Source of the DNA: Alternaria dauci
Lineage: Eukaryota > Ascomycota > Dothideomycetes > Pleosporales > Pleosporaceae
NCBI RefSeq assembly: GCF_042100115.1
Contig: NC_091272.1
Location: forward strand, 3,658,001-3,722,000
Direction of reading: 5' to 3'
DNA length: 64,000 bases
The notes beneath the pieces were generated by a model. It was given only the letters and a program-made list of their open reading frames with translations, was not told the origin of the DNA and did not search any database. A program made the position numbers and the translations under genes. Positions 22,065 to 31,823 of the stretch are shown in pieces (positions within the stretch are counted from its first letter, which is position 1; each line of letters starts with the position of its first letter).

Positions 22065-23061
22065 AGGATGTACAAGAAGATGATGTTCCGGCGAAGAAAA
22101 CGGTCAAGGCATGGGCACGGTTTGGGAGTCAATGAGCGATGAATATTCAGGGTCTTTCCACACTCGTCATGTATGCATGATATGGCACTTCGATTTCTGC
22201 GGTGTCTGGTCCGTAAAATAAATAGGGCCACGTCCTGGTTCCCAAATGTTCAACGCCGAGACTTCCAAAATTGTGTTCACGATGCTGATAGCTCGCATGC
22301 CTGACTCGTACGTAACTGCAGGCGCCTGCTGGTCGCAGTCGTGCTTGTTTTGGGCGGTTTAATTCTAGTCTTTCACATGCAATTCTTGCTACAAAGAAGC
22401 CCGACCTTTTTGGAAGGCATACTCAGAATGCATTTCGAGGGTGCCCAGTACAACTTATGCTGTGTTTGCAACGATGTAACATGCGGCAATCCCGTTTGGG
22501 TGCATTTTGGGTACAGCTCCAAAATACGCGAGCCTCTCTCCAGAGCTACGAATGCCTCCAACATTGTCCAAAGCAATCTCCACATGTATCGCAGCCCATG
22601 GACCCTGATCTGGCAGAATTTCTTTCCACTCTTAGGACTGGCTGAATTCAAGCCAAACTAGTCCCAATCGAACCTAGCGTACTGGGGGAACTATGGCATC
22701 TCGAACTTCTGATGCTAGCAAAGCATAGGCCCAACGGCCAGCTAATCTTGCATGCCACTAATCCCTGATATGAAGTTTGTTGCAAATCCTATGCTCTTTG
22801 TTCCGAGTCAGTTGTGTTTCGTTGCCTTGCTTCATTTGCTCTTGCCAACTTTCCCACGATCAATGACGCAAGCCCAGCGAGCCCAGCCGTGGTCATGTAC
22901 CTCGCCACAAATTGTGCCGGAAGATAAGAAGTCAGGTATACACTAGGATCTACCCGTCTTTCAACGTCTTTCAACGTCTTTTGCTATAGATCTGTTTTGT
23001 TACCTCCAAGAGCGACCGTTTTCACGTGCGTGACTGCTTCTTCAGTCTTTACTACACTACC
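22065..23061. other. Intergenic, no gene seen
   Basis: About 1 kb after RPL17. Open frames of about 100 codons at 22341-22661 on both strands overlap each other and show no family resemblance. A short tandem repeat of GTCTTTCAAC occurs at about 22955-22980. The GH128 leader occupies the end. Confidence 0.5.
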
Positions 23062-24069
23062 ATGGCTCGGCTACACCAATCTACCCGCCACAGGCGGCAA
23101 TGGCCATCCTGTGCCTCTCTCCTCGCTATCTTCGCCACTGCAGCATGGGCGCAAGACTCAAAACGCGGTTTTGCGTTCATAGGCGACTCGCATGTACCAG
23201 ACAACCGCCTGCTTACCTCCGACAATTCGCCGATATCATGGTACTACAACTGGTCTCCATACCCAAACAATGATCTCATTCCGGCGGACAGCCTAGAGTT
23301 CGTCCCTATGATTCATGGCATAGATGCCACTGAGGACAGTCAAACCGAACGCGTCATAGCAGGCTTGCCGCAAAGCAGCAAGCACCTTCTATCCTTCAAT
23401 GAGCCAGACGGCACCGAAGGAAGTGGTGGTAGCAGCATTAGTCCTGAAGATGCCGCGAAAGCATATATCGATTTCGTTGTGCCCTTCCGTAACGGCAATA
23501 GTGGCGGCAGGAACTGGTTGATCAGCCATCCAAGTACCACGGGTAGTCCAAACGGTCTTGACTGGTTACGACGCTTCAACGATTCTTGCTATGAGATCGA
23601 TTCGGAAAACGGATGCCCAACAGACTTTGTTGCCGTACATTGGTATGGTGCTTTTGATGGTTTGGCAGGCTGGTTGGGCACCCTGGATGAGTTCTACAAC
23701 ACAAATTCGACAAGAGATCAGCCGCTGAAGCTTTGGATTACCGAGTTGGCGCTTCCGCAACAAGATGAGGACAACACCGTGGCCATGATGAATCAGACGT
23801 TGCCATATCTCGACCAACTGGATTATGTTGAACGATACTCGTGGTTCGGTGCTTTCAGAACAGACGATGCGAACGAGTGGACCGGCGATGGGGTGGCGCT
23901 GTTCGATGACGATGGCGGCCTGACCGCGCTTGGCGCTCTGTACTTGGGTGATGGATTCGAAGAAGGCCAGAAGGGTGAGGGTGCAGAGGATGCGGCAAGT
24001 GGGCTGAGGGTCAGTGCGGGGCTGATGGCCGCTTTGTCTTTGTGCGCGACGGTGTTTGCTATGCTGTAA
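23062..24069 (+). CDS. GH128 (Asl1-like) beta-1,3-glucanase, GPI-anchored
   Basis: An intronless 335-residue gene from the ATG at 23062 (MARLHQSTRHRRQW); a GTG 36 bases upstream is not a likely start. Residues 1-30 form a signal peptide (SLLAIFATAAWA). The body is a TIM-barrel glycoside hydrolase of the Asl1/GH128 type with the two catalytic glutamates in the conserved strands SFNEPDG (Glu114) and LWITELALP (Glu228), plus VAVHWYG at 191-197. The final 20 residues are hydrophobic after a small-residue stretch (EDAASGLRVSAGL), a good GPI-attachment signal, so the enzyme is likely held at the plasma membrane or wall. Family members cleave beta-1,3-glucan; a role in wall remodelling is inferred. 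Confidence 0.9.
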   Translation: MARLHQSTRHRRQWPSCASLLAIFATAAWAQDSKRGFAFIGDSHVPDNRLLTSDNSPISWYYNWSPYPNNDLIPADSLEFVPMIHGIDATEDSQTERVIAGLPQSSKHLLSFNEPDGTEGSGGSSISPEDAAKAYIDFVVPFRNGNSGGRNWLISHPSTTGSPNGLDWLRRFNDSCYEIDSENGCPTDFVAVHWYGAFDGLAGWLGTLDEFYNTNSTRDQPLKLWITELALPQQDEDNTVAMMNQTLPYLDQLDYVERYSWFGAFRTDDANEWTGDGVALFDDDGGLTALGALYLGDGFEEGQKGEGAEDAASGLRVSAGLMAALSLCATVFAML

Positions 24070-25247
24070 ATGATATCCCTGATAGATTCCCTTCTGCTGC
24101 AGATACCTTGGCGATTTGTATATATCACGGAAGCGTATAGCAATGGTTCCTGACTAAGGATTTCGCTCCACGTGGCGTGGTTTAGCTCGCCTAGCGCCCT
24201 TGGAATTTCCAATCAACCGCCTACACCTAGCGAAAGTCAACGAAACCATCACTCACAACAGTCAAACTACTATGACAACAGAAAAATCCCCGAACGCACC
24301 AAAATAATCACAGTTGGCAGTCTGAAACTTTTTCTTTCTGATACCAAACATGCAGCGATGCTGCAGATAGCAAAGACAGGCACATGTTCAACTTGGAAGA
24401 GACAATCGCAACGTCTCTACAGGAAGCAGAATTCGAGCTTATCACATTGCTACTGACATAAACCAACAACATTGGCTAGACTCATGCGCGGGCATGAAGC
24501 TGACCCAAAGATGCACCGCGTCGCGATACGCCTCTTTCCACGTTTCACGCCAAGCCATTTCTATACCTGTCGAAACATGCCAAACACACCACATTCGCCA
24601 CTCAAACATGCCTCGAAATACCTTAGACATGTGATGTCACACCGAGTGCGTTTGGTCTGAGAACAGTTGCTCCACTCGTTCCCCTAGATGCCACAAGAAT
24701 CGAGACCCTTGCATGACTCGGAAGGCGACCGCCTCAAACAAAGTAGCAACTAAGCTTTTGCCAAACGCAAGACAAGCTTTTCTTTACTGAAGCGCTTAAA
24801 ATATAAGCCTTCAGACAACATGTCCCACGATCTATTCCTGTCCCGGCTCAAGTTGTTTCCTTTCTCACATGCACAGCCTCACCCTGTTGAGGCCTTGGCG
24901 GCTATGGCACTCAAGTGCTGGTGCGCGCGCAGTGTCGGACGCAAGAATTTCCGAACACACATGGCACCTGAGTTGCTTTGGTTGGCCATCTGTTTCGATG
25001 AAATCCACAGTGCGGTGCTAAGGTTAGATGAAAATAGTAGGGTAAGTTAAGGAAGTGCTACATCCGTCGACACAACGACCCGGAAGTCGGAACAAGTGAA
25101 CGATTGATACACGATAAGACACGGATGCCTTGGGCTTGAAAGTGTTTTCTTTCGCCTCCTGTTGCGTTTCCACTTTTCTATCTCATAAACCTCCTTCCCC
25201 CTGCTCCAACCATCTGGCTCTCCTCAGTCCTCCAACAAGCACACATC
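24070..25247. other. Intergenic, no gene seen
   Basis: About 1.2 kb between GH128 and the Rds1-like gene. Only short frames without conserved features. The final 110 bases are strongly pyrimidine-rich (CTCCTTCCCCCTGCTCC), a likely promoter/leader tract for the next gene. Confidence 0.5.
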
Positions 25248-26327
25248 ATGCGCTCCTCCATAATATCTTCGATTATCTCAGTCTCCACTTTGCTAGCAAG
25301 TACCGCATTCACAGCACCGGTCCACAGACGCGATTATGCACCTTTCCCTCTCGCCAACGGCTTTCCCAACCCCAGCCAAGAAGCTATCCTTCAAATCCAA
25401 AAAGACGGCCACGGTACCCTACCCAACGGCCCTCCACCCCCGACAATCAGTCCGGATGGCGTCATAAACCTCAAGCTTATTGCGCTCAACGAACTATTTG
25501 AAGTAGCCTTCTTCACCGAACTAGTCGCCAACGTAACCGACAAAGTCCCAGGCTACGATCTCGGAGACAGACAGGGCTATATTATCGAATCTCTAAAAGC
25601 TATCGTCGCACAAGAAGAGATGCACGTCCTAAACGCAAACGAAGCCCTGAAACACTTCAACCAGGTCCCTATCGAACCCTGCAAGTACAACTTTCCCGTC
25701 ACCGACTACGCAAGCGCCATTGCTCTAGCAGCAACGTTCACAGACCTCGTTCTGGGCACTTTGCAAGACGTCAATGAGCTTTTTGCTCGCTCGCAGGACT
25801 TTGGCCTCGTACGCGCCGTGTCGTCCGTGCTAGGAAATGAGGGCTCCCAAGAAGGTTTCTTTCGGGTTGAGCAGAAGAAGAGACCAAGCGCACAGCCCTT
25901 TATGACGACCACGGCGCGCGATTTCGCCTTCACGGCGATACAAGACTTTGTTGTGAAGGACAGTTGCCCCAATATCAATACCATCCCGCTCAAGACATTC
26001 AAGCCTTTGGTTGTTGAAACCAAGGATATCAAGGCTGAGACGCAGAACATCAAGTTTTCCTTTTCGATGCAGGATGCGGGCATGTTTGAGATTGATCAGC
26101 TCAAGCTTGTTTGGATAAATGGGCAAAACGTGCCGGTTGTGAAGGGATTTGAAAATGTGCAGATGATGAACGATAGAGTTATGTTCGAGGCTGCATTTCC
26201 ATTTGATGAGTTTGTTATGGAAGGGTTGACTATCGCGGCTGTCACGATGGGTGCGGATACGTTCGCTGGCGCGGACGACGTTGCAGAGAGAACGGTATTT
26301 GGGCCTGGAATTGTTGAGCTTGATTGA
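25248..26327 (+). CDS. Rds1 / late sexual development-type ferritin-like secreted protein
   Basis: An intronless 359-residue gene. Residues 1-23 are a signal peptide (SVSTLLASTAFTA), followed by a dibasic HRR site that could be cleaved by a Kex2-type protease. The middle is a ferritin-like four-helix region (IALNELFEVAFFTELV, AIVAQEEMHVLNANEAL, YASAIALAATFTDLVLGTLQ), with EEMHV carrying the Glu and His typical of the fold. The C-terminal third is beta-rich. This layout matches the fungal group that includes S. pombe Rds1 and Aspergillus LsdA, stress- or development-induced proteins of unknown biochemistry. Whether the ferritin-like part binds metal here is not shown by sequence. Confidence 0.85.
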   Translation: MRSSIISSIISVSTLLASTAFTAPVHRRDYAPFPLANGFPNPSQEAILQIQKDGHGTLPNGPPPPTISPDGVINLKLIALNELFEVAFFTELVANVTDKVPGYDLGDRQGYIIESLKAIVAQEEMHVLNANEALKHFNQVPIEPCKYNFPVTDYASAIALAATFTDLVLGTLQDVNELFARSQDFGLVRAVSSVLGNEGSQEGFFRVEQKKRPSAQPFMTTTARDFAFTAIQDFVVKDSCPNINTIPLKTFKPLVVETKDIKAETQNIKFSFSMQDAGMFEIDQLKLVWINGQNVPVVKGFENVQMMNDRVMFEAAFPFDEFVMEGLTIAAVTMGADTFAGADDVAERTVFGPGIVELD

Positions 26328-26531
26328 GTGGCGGAGCGATGGGATGTCGATTCTGCATAGCGACGGCGTTGGTGCTTCGTTCTTTCGAACAAGGAAGTTG
26401 TTCTTGGGGTGTGTTTATTGTAATGTCTTGTGTTGCTTGAGCCAGGGTTTCTCATAGCTCCTATTACTCCCCGGTATCCTATGGCTTCCACGTGTGTATC
26501 TCATCCGATCTCAAAGTAGACAAACTGAACT

Positions 26532-28109
26532 CTACAGCTCGCTCACAGGCCTCGGCAGCAAAGTCTTCATATCAACCGTATGTCTGAAACTTTTCAAAAA
26601 CTCCCTCATTGTGCTCGGCAGCTTTGGTCTATGCCAAATACGCATGATGCTCATAATGTACTCCTTGTCAGGCTCCCGGTTTCTGTTCATGTAGAACAGT
26701 GTATTGCCAAGAGGAAACCAGATAGCCGTGACGCCTGTTAGGCCGAATTTCTCTTGGAGGAAGAACTCGATTGACTTGATAATCATTCTTGCAAAAGGCC
26801 GGGGATGGGGGCGATCGGGATGCGAAGTTAGGGTATCGGTGGAAGGATCGATACCGTGAGCGATGTCGAGGGAAGAGTAGAGAAGGAGAGCTGTTAACCA
26901 GTAACGGACGGTGGTGCAGGCAATGTCAAAGTTGGGGAACGTGATGGGGATTGAGTTGTTGACAATCTGAGGTGCGTATATGGCGTTCGCTTTGTCATTG
27001 ATCCAAGCTTCGAGTTCGAAGTGCAGTGTCCAGCATCTTGCCAACGTATACACTTGTAGGCCCTCTCTCTCTTGCTGACACATACACTGGAATTGCAGCT
27101 TGTCCACGGCTTCCAAGAGCTCGGGTATGCCGCACAAGATGTCGATGAGAGTATCGTCGGATGACTTGATGCGTCCCTTCCAGGGTATTGTCTTCCATCT
27201 TTCCTCATTTAGTATCGTTGGCTTTCTGGCGCGGATAGCAGGCCCCAGTAGTCGATATCTTGCGTTAGTAAACAAGTGTGCTGCATCCTTCTCCGCAAAG
27301 ATCTCAGGGCCACGGCTGACTATCATGGCTAGCTCGCCCTCACAATGGCTGATCCAGCTCTTCGCCTGGTTGGTTGTGTTTGGTTCCGCGCCAAACAACA
27401 TGTCGAATAGGGCCATGACTCGTGGTACCACAAGGAGTGATTCGCTTCTCGCTCGGTCAGGGTTCTGTAGAGCCACTGCCGTCTCCTTGAGCGCCTTACC
27501 GTACAACGTTCTTCCCTGTCGTGTAAGGCGTTCGTTGTTCGAAGTTATCCCAAGCTGTGTTATACCGACTGCCAAACTAGCCATCTGTAGTGCTTCATCG
27601 TGCGTACTGAGCAGGGGCAACAAGCTCACAAACTCTTTTGCGTCTGTGTTGGTGGTACGAATCACACCCTCTGGGTTGTACATATCTAGAAAAGTCGCAA
27701 TCGTCTTTTCGCTATAAGCAGATCTCGCAAGCCCATCTGGCAACATGATTGGTACCGAAACAGGACGGGTTTTCCGTGTTCCTGGATCAGATGCAGGCTT
27801 TACACGCACAATTTGCATGATATGCTGGTGTGGCTGTTCGGGCGATTTTGTAGCCGTCGCATGTCGTCCTGCTTTTGGTATAGAGTGGGGAGATCCGCCT
27901 CCAGTTTGGTAAATGAATATGCGATCCGAATCGTAGCCTCCGCATGTGATGCCGCGTTCCTTGCATTGGCCACACTCGGGTTGGGCCAAATCACACTACA
28001 TCTATCAGCCTCTCATCCCCAGGTGTTGTCCACAAATGCCCCCACTTACACCTTTCTTTCTTCTCCTGCATGTCACACAGCCTTTCGAGCGTCCTGGAAC
28101 CCCTACCAT
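26532..28109 (-). CDS. Zn(II)2Cys6 transcription factor
   Basis: Two exons on the minus strand: 28050-28109 (20 codons) and 26532-27995, separated by a 54-nt intron (GTAAGT..ATGTAG). Total 507 residues. The zinc cluster is split by the intron: the first exon supplies MVGVPGRSKGCVTCRRRKKG and the second CDLAQPECGQC. Joined, the six cysteines (11, 14, 21, 28, 31, 38) have the exact C-x2-C-x6-C-x6-C-x2-C-x6-C spacing. The rest is a fungal_trans_2-like middle region, with YSEKTIATFLDMY at its start and helices such as PVTIMLPDG-like and ITQLGITSNN segments, ending KTLLPRPVSEL. Targets are unknown. It is divergently arranged with the DUF2306 gene over 765 bp, so it may control that neighbour, but this is inference. 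Confidence 0.92.
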
Positions 28110-28873
28110 CTCGGGAGGTTAGCACAAGCGCATATGCGAAGGATCTCGTACGCTAATTGTCGTTCAGCGCAGAATAGTCCCTTTATGGATATACATTGTC
28201 TGCCTGTTAGTGCAGCGGTGAAGCACGAAGCGTGGAGTAGTAGGGCTAGCAACCGGGCGTAGTGCAAGGATAATGATTGGCGCGCATTTATCGATGACGA
28301 CGTTGTAAACCTTTGGAAAGCTGGGAAAGCTGAGAACGTGGCTCTGGTAAGGCGTTCTGCTGTGTCAGCTCGTTGAGCCAATGGATTCGACCCGCGCCTT
28401 GCCCCTTTTGGTTGATTCTGCGACAACTCTCGCTAGGAGAGTTAGGATAGCTTGTAACGCCGAAAGATCGAAGCAAAGATTCGCAGTGCAGCTGCGTCCC
28501 TCCCGCATTTTGGGGAGTAGATCAAACTAAATTTTCGCTGGTTGAACCGCTACTGGGATCGAATTACAGCCTCGTTGATCGACTAGATCGACTCTTCTGT
28601 CGCATAGTTAACTCTTTGCGGGTTCATTGCGCGCACTTGGTACCTACTACTAACATACTACCTGATCGTGAAATTTTGTGCATACTGGCGTAGCATCGTC
28701 TCAATGCGGTTCGAGTATGGATTCCAGAATCGATGTTATAATATGCGACCATCTCTCTCGAAGATGGCATCCACTCCAGCAGACATCATCTCCTACACCA
28801 TAACCGACCAGTCTCTCAAACCCAAACAGCCCAAGGAACAGCCGACTCTCAAATCCACACACCCCATATTACC
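28110..28873. promoter_or_regulatory. Divergent promoter region (Zn2Cys6 factor / DUF2306 gene)
   Basis: About 765 bp between the two start codons. It must contain both promoters. No coding frame is supported; no clear binding-site array is seen by eye. Confidence 0.45.
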
Positions 28874-30006
28874 ATGGTCGCATCACCACCATCCACCGGC
28901 GCGTTTGCCAGACGCGTTATACACCCACTCGGATTCACCAAAGCCTACAATTTCTGGCTATACATTGTCTTTGGCGGCGCATTCGTAGGCTGTATGTTCC
29001 CCGTCATCCCAAAGCTCTCCCCATATCTCTAACACAACCTACAGTCGCTCTAGCCCGTATGAGCTATCTTGATTTCTCAAAGAACTTCTGTCCCGCAGAT
29101 GGCCCCAGCTCGGACGGAAACGGCGCAGCGCCCGGAGAATGCTACTACTACCTCAACTTCAGCCAGTACAAGATCGGCATCCTACTGCATCTCGCTGGCG
29201 TACTGCCCGCTAGTCTGATTGCAGTGGTGCAATTCACGCCTTTTATCCGCCGACGCTGGATTATCGTGCACCGTATTGGTGGCTATGCGGCGCTCCTCTT
29301 ATACCTCGTCAGCCTTGCTGGAGCACTGATGATTGCACGCCATGCATTTGGCGGCGGCCTGGATGTACAGAGCTGTCTCGGCGTTCTGGGAATCAGTTCG
29401 CTAGGCAGCTTCATCATCAGCTATGTCAACGTCAAGCGACTCCAGATTGAGCAACATCGTGCGTGGATGTTGAGAGGCTGGTTCTACGCTGGCGCTATCA
29501 TTACGGCTCGCTTTATCATGATCATCGCTGCCAACATCATCGTCTCGCAAGATTACTATGTCGTTTGGACCTGCGCAAAAATTGCAGCAACCGTTTCCGA
29601 TAATGAGGACCTCGCAACTTCGTACCCCGCCTGCGCATCTTTCGTCAACGGCACGGACCCCGAGGCAGTGTCAAGCGTGGCAGCAACTTTTGGCGCCGGG
29701 GATGCAGCAAACACCGGTGCGGCACTGAATGTTGTCTTCGGTATGGCGTTGTGGGTGTCGTTTGCGCTACATGCTTTTGGTGTAGAGCTATACTTGCATC
29801 TTACGCCGAAAGAAGCGCAAAGGTTACGACAGATTAGCTACCAAAGACAGTTGGAGGCAGGCTTACGCAATCCTGGCTCTGCTGGTCTTACCGCAGATCG
29901 CCTGGGGGACGCAGAGAAGTGGGTACCAGAAGCATCCAGCAAAGATAGTACGAGTACGCCAACGACCGAGTCGACCGACCTCAATGTGGTAACAGAGACA
30001 AAGTAA
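28874..30006 (+). CDS. DUF2306 multi-pass membrane protein
   Basis: Two exons, 28874-28991 and 29045-30006, with a 53-nt intron (GTATGT..CTACAG); 359 residues. The first exon gives a conserved N-terminus (VIHPLGFTKAYNFWLYIVFG) with the first membrane helix. About seven helices follow, including IGILLHLAGVLPASLIAVVQ, YAALLLYLVSLAGALMIA and GVLGISSLGSFIISY. The stretch QHRAWMLRGWFY is typical of DUF2306 proteins, whose biochemical role is unknown; the His-rich positions (LLHLAG, IVHRIGG, ARHAFG, EQHRAW) could bind haem or metal, which is inference. The tail after residue 310 is soluble and disordered. It is convergent with the next dehydrogenase gene. Confidence 0.88.
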
Positions 30007-30231
30007 AGTCGGATTGTATGATTTGATTGTTTTTGCATAGCATACTGCGTTTTGGTTTTCAAGGTAGATTGGGCATCTCATCGTGAGGCATTAGACTAGT
30101 CCTTCGGGGTGATTATTAGATTATCTTTCGGCAATTGCATTTCACTACGTTGCAATATACTCCACTTACACCACCGTGAATTCATTATTCGTCGTCTCTG
30201 GCAACTACGCATCGCAATCCGTCCAGACCAC

Positions 30232-31187
30232 TCACCAAGGCAACTGAAGAGGGGTAGGCAGCTTGCTTTTAGGTCCCAGCACCGGTTCGGCAGTGCCAAT
30301 ATCCCTGGATCATGATTAGCCCACTGTGTCCAATCTGAGTCGACGTAAACTTACGCAGGTCCTCTCGGAGCCCAGTACTGTCCGGTATGAGTAATATCGA
30401 CCTGTCCAATCCATTCCACCAGCGACTGCGCAGCAACATCCGGTGTGACCGCACCCCCTTCATCCCAGAACTTATCAAAGCCCACGTTACGGGTCATGTC
30501 CGTCCTCATGAAGCCCGGATGCACAGTGACTATTGCAATGCCACGATCTTTCAAATCCAAGCTCAGTAACTTCGCACACATGTTGAGTGCTGCTTTGCTG
30601 GCATGGTGGCCATAATTGCCGCCACCCTCCGACTCATGTCTGAGTGTAATACTGCCGCTCTCGGAAGATACAAAGATGATCTTGGACCCGTCGTCGAGAA
30701 GTGTGCTGTTGTAGTTGGCAAGTGCGGTTACGAGGATGGTGGGGCCGACGGCGCATATTGTATACATGCGCTGTTGAGCGGAAAAGGAGGGCTCCTTAAG
30801 CGACTCGGTTGCAAAGTAGCCTGCGGTTATTATCACAATGTCCAGATGGGCTATCTTGTGTGATTCAAGGAAGTGGATCAGATCGCTGCCGGCATGTGGA
30901 GATTCGAGGTCGATGTTTGGAATGTAAGTGACATTGCTTGCTTTGGAAATTGAAAATCAGCTGTTTTGTCACGACGATGGAATGTCAAAAGCCTTCGCTC
31001 ACTATTCTCTGGAGGTTCTGAAGTTCTTGTGGTAGCCAGAACGCGGTTATCTGCGTCTGCTGCATATGTTTCCACGATGCTCGCACCCAGGCCGCGAGTA
31101 GCTCCTACAACGCTAATCTCAGGTGTACAATATCAGTATGCGTCTCGCGTGCAGATTTCACAGGGAAACTTGCAGTATGGTAGGCAT
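30232..31187 (-). CDS. SDR-family protein of the C-factor/sniffer type
   Basis: Four exons on the minus strand: 31170-31187, 31003-31117, 30355-30940 and 30232-30304, giving 263 residues. Introns are 52, 62 and 50 nt. The first exon is only 18 nt (MPTILQ) and has a weak GTTTCC donor; the last junction (GTAAGT..ATCCAG) restores the family tail DIGTAEPVLG..TPLQLPW, without which the frame stops at RGPA. The cofactor motif is GATRGLG (11-17). VSSESG (around 135-141) holds the serine. Where related reductases have the catalytic Tyr of YxxxK, this protein has His156 (HHASK, Lys160), as I recall for its fungal relatives. Substrate and even catalytic activity are therefore open. Confidence 0.85.
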
Positions 31188-31823
31188 ATCAGCGGTAAAG
31201 ATGAAACAATGACTGTTGGAGGAGTGTTAATAGTGGTCTGGGAAGACAAGGTGCGAGGCTCGAGGTGAAGGATCCTGATGACGTCGCACACGGATCGGAT
31301 TGCGAGATTGCGCTAACACAAGAGCGCGTCGCGTCTAGAAGGAGCACTCTTACCGCCTTCCCAGCTTTGAATTACTGTGTGGCATATTGTATTTATGAGA
31401 CACGGCAAAGAAAACCATAGTATAAACACAAATGACCAACGTTCGAATTGCATTTAGAAGAAGCTTTCTCCAATCCTAAAACTCCAATACCCAAAGCGAC
31501 CGAGGTCAAAGGGCCTACCAGCATGAGGAAGTATCAACATTCATGACCTAATATTCAATATGAACGAGTAATGGTCAAAGTCATTACCTCCCAATGCGTA
31601 TGCATGCCCTTATGCAGTAGCTTTTCTTCGATGTCGATTAAAGAATAAATAGGAAAGTGGATATTTGCAGGCTTGCAAGATGCAACAATAGAAAGAAAAG
31701 TCAAGCTGCATGTCAAGATCATGTCCAAGAAAGAACAGCAAACGCCAGACCAAAAGCAAAACTACAACAAATGGCAACGTCGATATGGCTGTAGAAAGAC
31801 GTCATTCGGCAGGGGTGTGATCA
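31188..31823. other. Intergenic, no gene seen
   Basis: About 640 bp holding the promoter of the SDR gene (-) and the 3' region of the HSF-type gene (-). The centre is A/T-richer than the surroundings. No supported gene. Confidence 0.5.

Noticed and set aside
22341..22661. Overlapping frames of about 100 codons on both strands after RPL17
   Set aside because: Mutually antisense, begin with non-ATG or poorly placed starts and show no conserved feature.
14364..31187. A possible secondary-metabolite cluster (two dehydrogenases, a Zn2Cys6 factor, a membrane protein)
   Set aside because: There is no synthase, synthetase, terpene cyclase, P450 or transporter, and housekeeping genes (NOP1, RPL17) lie between.
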